Assembly (NCBI GenBank): GCA_017694845.1
Contig: JADIMI010000073.1
Span: 1-53,592, forward strand
Origin: Candidatus Cryptobacteroides intestinavium
GTDB lineage: Bacteria > Bacteroidota > Bacteroidia > Bacteroidales > UBA932
Reading direction: 5' to 3'
DNA length: 53,592 nt
Part shown: positions 50,129-53,592 of the stretch, piece by piece
Layout: every line of letters begins with the position of its first letter
Position numbering within the stretch: the first letter of the stretch is position 1
The notes under the pieces: model-generated
Seen by the model: only the letters and a program-made list of their open reading frames with translations
What the model was told of the DNA's origin: nothing
The model's database searches: none
Made by a program: the position numbers and the translations under genes

Positions 50129-52624
50129 ATGGCAGAAGACAGCGGACGTCCGGAAAAAATAATAGTGCACGGAGCAAGGGTGCACAATCTGAAGGACATA
50201 GATGTTGAAGTCCCTCTCAACAGGATCACAGGTATCGCAGGTGTGTCCGGTTCAGGGAAATCGTCACTTGCCCTGGGCGTATTATATGCCGAAGGGTCCA
50301 GGCGCTACCTCGAATCACTTTCCACATACACGAGACGTAGAATGACACAGGCGGCGAGGGCGGATGTGGATGAGGTGCTCTATGTACCTGCATCACTGGC
50401 TATGCACCAGCGCCCTGGCATACCGGGGATCAGGAGCACTTTCGGAACCGGCACCGAGCTGCTCAACAGCTTGAGGCTCATATATTCCAGACTCGCAAGC
50501 CACCGATGTCCTAACGGACATTACCTGGAACCGTCCCTGCTTGTAGCGGCAGGCCAGGAGCTGGTGTGCCACAAATGCGGGGCGCATTTCTTTGCTCCTT
50601 CTGCAGAAGAACTGTCATTCAACAGCCAGGGCGCCTGTCCGAAATGCGATGGCACCGGGACCGTCAGGACAGTGGATGAATCGACTCTTGTACCGGACGG
50701 GAACATAAGTATCGATGATGGGGCGGTCGCACCGTGGAACACATTGATGTGGTCGCTTATGACAGATGTGTGCAGGGAAATGGGGGTGAGGACGGATATA
50801 CCGTTCAACCAGCTGACCGAGAAGGAAAAGGAAATCGTGTTTCACGGACCGGCCGTAAAAAAGCATATTTTCTACAAATCAAAAAACACCAACCAGGCCG
50901 GAGAGCTCGACTTCACATATTACAATGCAGTGTACACTGTAGAGAACGCCCTTGCGAAAGTCAAGGATGAAAAAGGAATGAAAAGGGTCGAGAAATTCCT
51001 CAAGACAGAGCTCTGCCCGGACTGCGGAGGATCCCGGCTGTCAGATGCCGCCCGTGCACCTCTCGTCAGGGGAATATCCCTGGCGGAGGCCTGCAGAATG
51101 ACCCTGTCGGACCTCGTCGTCTGGGTCAGGGGAATCCCCGGCTCGCTGCCGGAGGAGATGAGGCCTATGGCGGAAAGCATCTGCGAGTCCTTTCTTGATG
51201 CATCAAGACGGCTTCTGGACCTCGGTGTCGGATATCTCAGCCTTGACAGGGCCGCCTCCACGCTGTCGACAGGAGAAAGGCAGAGGATGCAGCTGGCACG
51301 GGCAGTCAGGAACCGCACCACCGGTGTACTCTATGTCCTTGATGAACCATCCATCGGACTTCATCCGGCAAATATCACCGGACTTGCAGGAGTAATGAAA
51401 GACCTGATAGCCGATGGCAACTCCGTCGTGCTTGTAGACCACGACATCCAGATTCTGAAAGAGTCGGACTGGCTGATCGAAATGGGACCTGGAGCAGGAT
51501 CGAAAGGCGGACGTGTGATCTCGGAAGGCACAGTATACGAAACAGGGAAGAACCCGGCATCGAAAATAGGGCCCTACCTGAGCGGAGAAGCCGATATCAT
51601 TGCCCGGCCGCAGGCTGACCCTGACAGCATTTTCGGACTCGGCAGGATACATCTGTCCACTGACACCATCCATACGGTAAAGCCACTGGAAGTGGATATT
51701 CCCAAAGGCAGGCTGACCGTCGTCACAGGAGTGTCAGGCTCCGGGAAGACAACCCTTGTCCTGGAGAGTCTCATCCCGGGACTTCAGGCTCTGACTGCAG
51801 GGACGAAACTTCCAGACCACGTCAAGAATATAGAGGCTGACGGCATCCGACAGGTCAAGCTGATCGATGCCTCCCCTATAGGCATCAACATACGCTCGAC
51901 TGTCGCCACTTATGCAAATGTGCACGATGAACTGCGCAAGGTGTTCGCAAAGACAGCCGATGCCAGGGCAAGAGGCTACAGGGACGGTGACTTCTCCTAC
52001 AACACAGGACGGCTGCGATGCCCTACCTGCGATGGGACTGGCGTCATCAGTCTTGATGTACAGTTCCTTCCGGATGTAGAGATCCCGTGTCCGGACTGTC
52101 GCGGGTCCAGATACTCCAAGGCCGCCAGTCTCATAAGACGGGAGAATGCTGCTGGAGAATTCTACTCCCTGCCGGAACTGATGGATATGGACGTCAGTGA
52201 TGCCCTTGCCGCCTGCGCCGACCTGAAAAACGTAAGACAGAGGCTGCAGGTCCTTCAGGAACTCGGACTTGGCTATCTGACCCTCGGGGAACAGACTCCG
52301 GGGCTTTCAGGAGGAGAGGCCCAGCGGCTGAAGCTTGCCAGCGAGATGGGAAGGGGGCAGAAAGACTCGGTATTCGTGTTCGATGAACCTACCATAGGCC
52401 TGCATCCGTCGGATGTACAGACATTGCTGCAGGTATTCCAGAGCCTTGTCGACCACGGAGCGACCGTCATCGTCATCGAACATGATCTGGACGTGATCAG
52501 AAATGCAGACTACATTGTCGATATGGGACCGGGAGGAGGAGTAGAGGGAGGACGGATTGTTGTCACCGGAACACCGGCCCAGATCCGTTCATGTCCTTAC
52601 AGCATCACCGGCCGGTACATCTGA
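50129..52624 (+). CDS. uvrA: UvrA2-type excinuclease ATPase (no UvrB-binding domain)
   Basis: The 831-residue product is about 110 shorter than normal UvrA. It has two ABC cassettes: Walker A GVSGSGKSS near residue 39 and GVSGSGKTT near 535; signatures LSTGERQRMQLAR and LSGGEAQRLKLA; and LYVLDEPSIGLHP and VFVFDEPTIGLHP. Zinc modules appear as CHKCG...CPKCDGTG and CPTCDGTG...CPDCRGS. The stretch between the first CPNGH and CHKCG is too short to hold the UvrB-binding domain, as in UvrA2 proteins. UvrA2 and the related DrrC are linked to resistance to DNA-binding drugs or damage. The first signature has Thr where LSGGE has Gly, so cassette 1 may be altered. Confidence 0.9.
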   Translation: MAEDSGRPEKIIVHGARVHNLKDIDVEVPLNRITGIAGVSGSGKSSLALGVLYAEGSRRYLESLSTYTRRRMTQAARADVDEVLYVPASLAMHQRPGIPGIRSTFGTGTELLNSLRLIYSRLASHRCPNGHYLEPSLLVAAGQELVCHKCGAHFFAPSAEELSFNSQGACPKCDGTGTVRTVDESTLVPDGNISIDDGAVAPWNTLMWSLMTDVCREMGVRTDIPFNQLTEKEKEIVFHGPAVKKHIFYKSKNTNQAGELDFTYYNAVYTVENALAKVKDEKGMKRVEKFLKTELCPDCGGSRLSDAARAPLVRGISLAEACRMTLSDLVVWVRGIPGSLPEEMRPMAESICESFLDASRRLLDLGVGYLSLDRAASTLSTGERQRMQLARAVRNRTTGVLYVLDEPSIGLHPANITGLAGVMKDLIADGNSVVLVDHDIQILKESDWLIEMGPGAGSKGGRVISEGTVYETGKNPASKIGPYLSGEADIIARPQADPDSIFGLGRIHLSTDTIHTVKPLEVDIPKGRLTVVTGVSGSGKTTLVLESLIPGLQALTAGTKLPDHVKNIEADGIRQVKLIDASPIGINIRSTVATYANVHDELRKVFAKTADARARGYRDGDFSYNTGRLRCPTCDGTGVISLDVQFLPDVEIPCPDCRGSRYSKAASLIRRENAAGEFYSLPELMDMDVSDALAACADLKNVRQRLQVLQELGLGYLTLGEQTPGLSGGEAQRLKLASEMGRGQKDSVFVFDEPTIGLHPSDVQTLLQVFQSLVDHGATVIVIEHDLDVIRNADYIVDMGPGGGVEGGRIVVTGTPAQIRSCPYSITGRYI

Positions 52625-52730
52625 CCTCCGGACGGCACATCTGATCTCCCGCCGGTACAAGCTCTATGGACATCGCATCATCGAAGGCAATGACGCCCGA
52701 AACAGTGCGCAGAGACGCTCTACGGTCGAC

Positions 52731-52801
52731 GGACCGCGAACAACAACTTTTCATAATATCTTGGTATTCAGAGAGATACAAAAATCTCGTGTTCGCGGTC
52801 C
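52731..52801 (+). repeat. 71-bp inverted-end element 4a
   Basis: Perfect 11-base ends (GGACCGCGAAC/GTTCGCGGTCC), exactly 71 bp; its interior is almost the reverse complement of element 3a. It contains an internal GAGAT/ATCTC hairpin. Confidence 0.85.
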
Positions 52802-52815
52802 CCTCAAAAAAGTAC

Positions 52816-52886
52816 GGACCGCGAACAACAACATTTTATAACAATCTGTCTTTCAACAAGATACAAATTGGGCTTGTTCGCGGTCC
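52816..52886 (+). repeat. 71-bp inverted-end element 4b
   Basis: Inverted ends and length are the same as for 4a, from which it is separated by 14 bases (CCTCAAAAAAGTAC). Confidence 0.85.
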
Positions 52887-52940
52887 GTCAGGCAGCCAAC
52901 GGTGATGGCTGACTCCAACTTCTTCTCTGCACACATCCCT

Positions 52941-53235
52941 GGAGATATGCACAGGGATGATGCCGTAGAAAGCGTATATCGATGGTCGGCCGCGCATATC
53001 TCGACATTTTTATGGAGATATGCTCCCCGATAATGCCACTGGGAGCGTATATTAAGGGTTACCGGTGCATATCTCCCGTCCTCCATCTGCCTCTGCCAGG
53101 GAGGACGCTTTCCTCGCCTGCATTGGCAAATGGAAAAGGTCGAGGAGCAGATATCCTCAGGGAGAATTGTCGCTTTATGCGCACAGGCTCTAACTGCCTT
53201 CGGTACAGATTCTTCGCTGACGCTCAGAATGACAG
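52941..53235 (-). repeat. Long inverted repeat, copy 2 (partner at 8484-8880)
   Basis: It contains hairpin unit A (52941-53002, 62 bp) and unit B (53014-53076, 63 bp) separated by 11 bases that include 'gacattttta'. It then matches copy 1 up to 'cagaatgacagg'. The cores GATGATGCC-N6-AGCGTATAT (A) and GATAATGCC-N6-AGCGTATAT (B) are kept. Confidence 0.8.
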
Positions 53236-53420
53236 GGACATCTGTGTGTAACAGATTCTTCGCTGACGCTCAGAAGGACAACGAGAGGCGATCAGAAGGA
53301 CAACGAGAGGGTGCTAAACGACAGTGTACCGTATTCAGAATGACATTCCTTGTCACCATAGACGGAGCCGGTTCTCCGTCATCCTGAACTGAGCCGCAGG
53401 CGGAGTGAAGGATCTGAAGC
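53204..53420 (-). repeat. Cluster of dispersed repeats
   Basis: At least three reverse-orientation copies ('cagattcttcgctgacgctc') occur around 53208 and 53250. A diverged set lies at 53330-53420 and includes 'cttgtcaccatagacgg', also seen inverted near 8958 and 31388. Confidence 0.75.
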
Positions 53421-53449
53421 TCCGCACCGCTTCTCTGCTCCGGCTTTCC

Positions 53450-53592
53450 TCACAGGTTCTCCACTCTTTCCTGCAACTGACACAAGGGGGAGTCGATGAT
53501 CCCAAAACCATTATTGGAGAGCGCAGTGTAGTTGCCGGAAGGGCTCTGACAGAGCGTGGCCGGCCGCGGCCTCGTGAGCGGCTCCCGAAGGA
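53450..53592 (-). CDS. Possible 3' end of an unrecognised gene
   Basis: The minus-strand frame from the window edge to the stop at 53450-53452 has no internal stop (about 46 codons) and ends ...SNNGFGIIDSPLCQ, then LQERVENL. The sequence is unlike the repeats beside it, and the composition looks coding. It is too short to identify, and could be chance. Confidence 0.3.
   Translation of the reverse strand, partial: LREPLTRPRPATLCQSPSGNYTALSNNGFGIIDSPLCQLQERVENL

Larger units (their letters stand above)
52625..53420. other. Gene-free repeat island 3
   Basis: After uvrA there is a short stretch with TGCGCAGAGACG and a damaged GATGATGC core (about 52665-52720), then a pair of 71-bp elements, the second copy of the long inverted repeat, and several 'cagattcttcgctgacgctcag'-type repeats up to about 53420. 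No gene is supported here. Confidence 0.85.

Noticed and set aside
52625..53592. Insertion sequence at the end of the window
   Set aside because: Inverted repeats are present, but no transposase frame or target-site duplication can be recognised.

Overview
The window comes from a member of the Bacteroidota, almost certainly order Bacteroidales. It has a SusC/SusD pair with lipoprotein glycan-binding proteins, a hybrid two-component regulator, and DUF1735 domains. Several promoters fit the Bacteroides-type pattern TTTG-N19/20-TAnnTTTG, and starts lack Shine-Dalgarno sites. The family cannot be fixed from sequence alone; the GC content of roughly 50% is high for Bacteroides itself.

Layout. (1) 1-8430, mostly housekeeping: the 3' end of an ABC-F ATPase; a divergent LacI-type regulator and a 2-keto-3-deoxygluconate unit (kdgK, kdgA, an ExuT-like MFS transporter) around a shared operator-like palindrome; grpE-dnaJ; rplS with its own promoter and a leader hairpin; tRNA-Arg(ACG) with a strong terminator. 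(2) 8430-9590, a gene-free repeat island. (3) 9591-31207, a polysaccharide utilization locus on the minus strand in the order SusC, SusD, two related DUF1735 surface lipoproteins, an EEP-fold lipoprotein, a hybrid two-component system, GH127-type beta-L-arabinofuranosidase, DUF1735-GH43, two more GH43 and GH65. The enzymes point to an arabinose-containing plant glycan. (4) 31208-31911, a second repeat island with a four-way-junction-shaped inverted repeat ending exactly at the 3' end of tRNA-Gly(CCC). (5) 32203-39639, two AraC-type regulators and an RND efflux operon with an AraC gene as its last member. (6) 39865-40152, a tRNA-Lys(CTT)/tRNA-Lys(TTT) operon with clear promoter and terminator. 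(7) 40201-43095, a mannose-1-phosphate guanylyltransferase, LpxH-like phosphoesterase and glycosyltransferase operon. (8) 43216-49011, an orphan DNA methyltransferase, nnrD with a small unknown gene in front, and an ECF sigma / membrane anti-sigma-like / two SDR operon. (9) 49120-52624, a stand-alone GH43 and a short UvrA2-type protein. (10) 52625-53592, a third repeat island, perhaps followed by the end of a minus-strand gene.

The most unusual content is in the three gene-free islands. They share (a) seven elements of exactly 71 bp with 12-bp inverted ends (consensus GGACCGCGAACA), six of them arranged as pairs always 14 bp apart; (b) roughly 60-bp hairpin units with a fixed core GATGATGCC-N6-AGCRTATAT but exchanged, still complementary, stems, lying in long inverted copies about 44 kb apart; (c) a widespread 'gtcattctgagcgaagcgaagaatct'-like repeat family; and (d) the junction-shaped element beside tRNA-Gly. 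Two islands bracket the utilization locus, which suggests that it was inserted or exchanged as a block between tRNA-Arg and tRNA-Gly. No transposase or integrase is encoded in the window.
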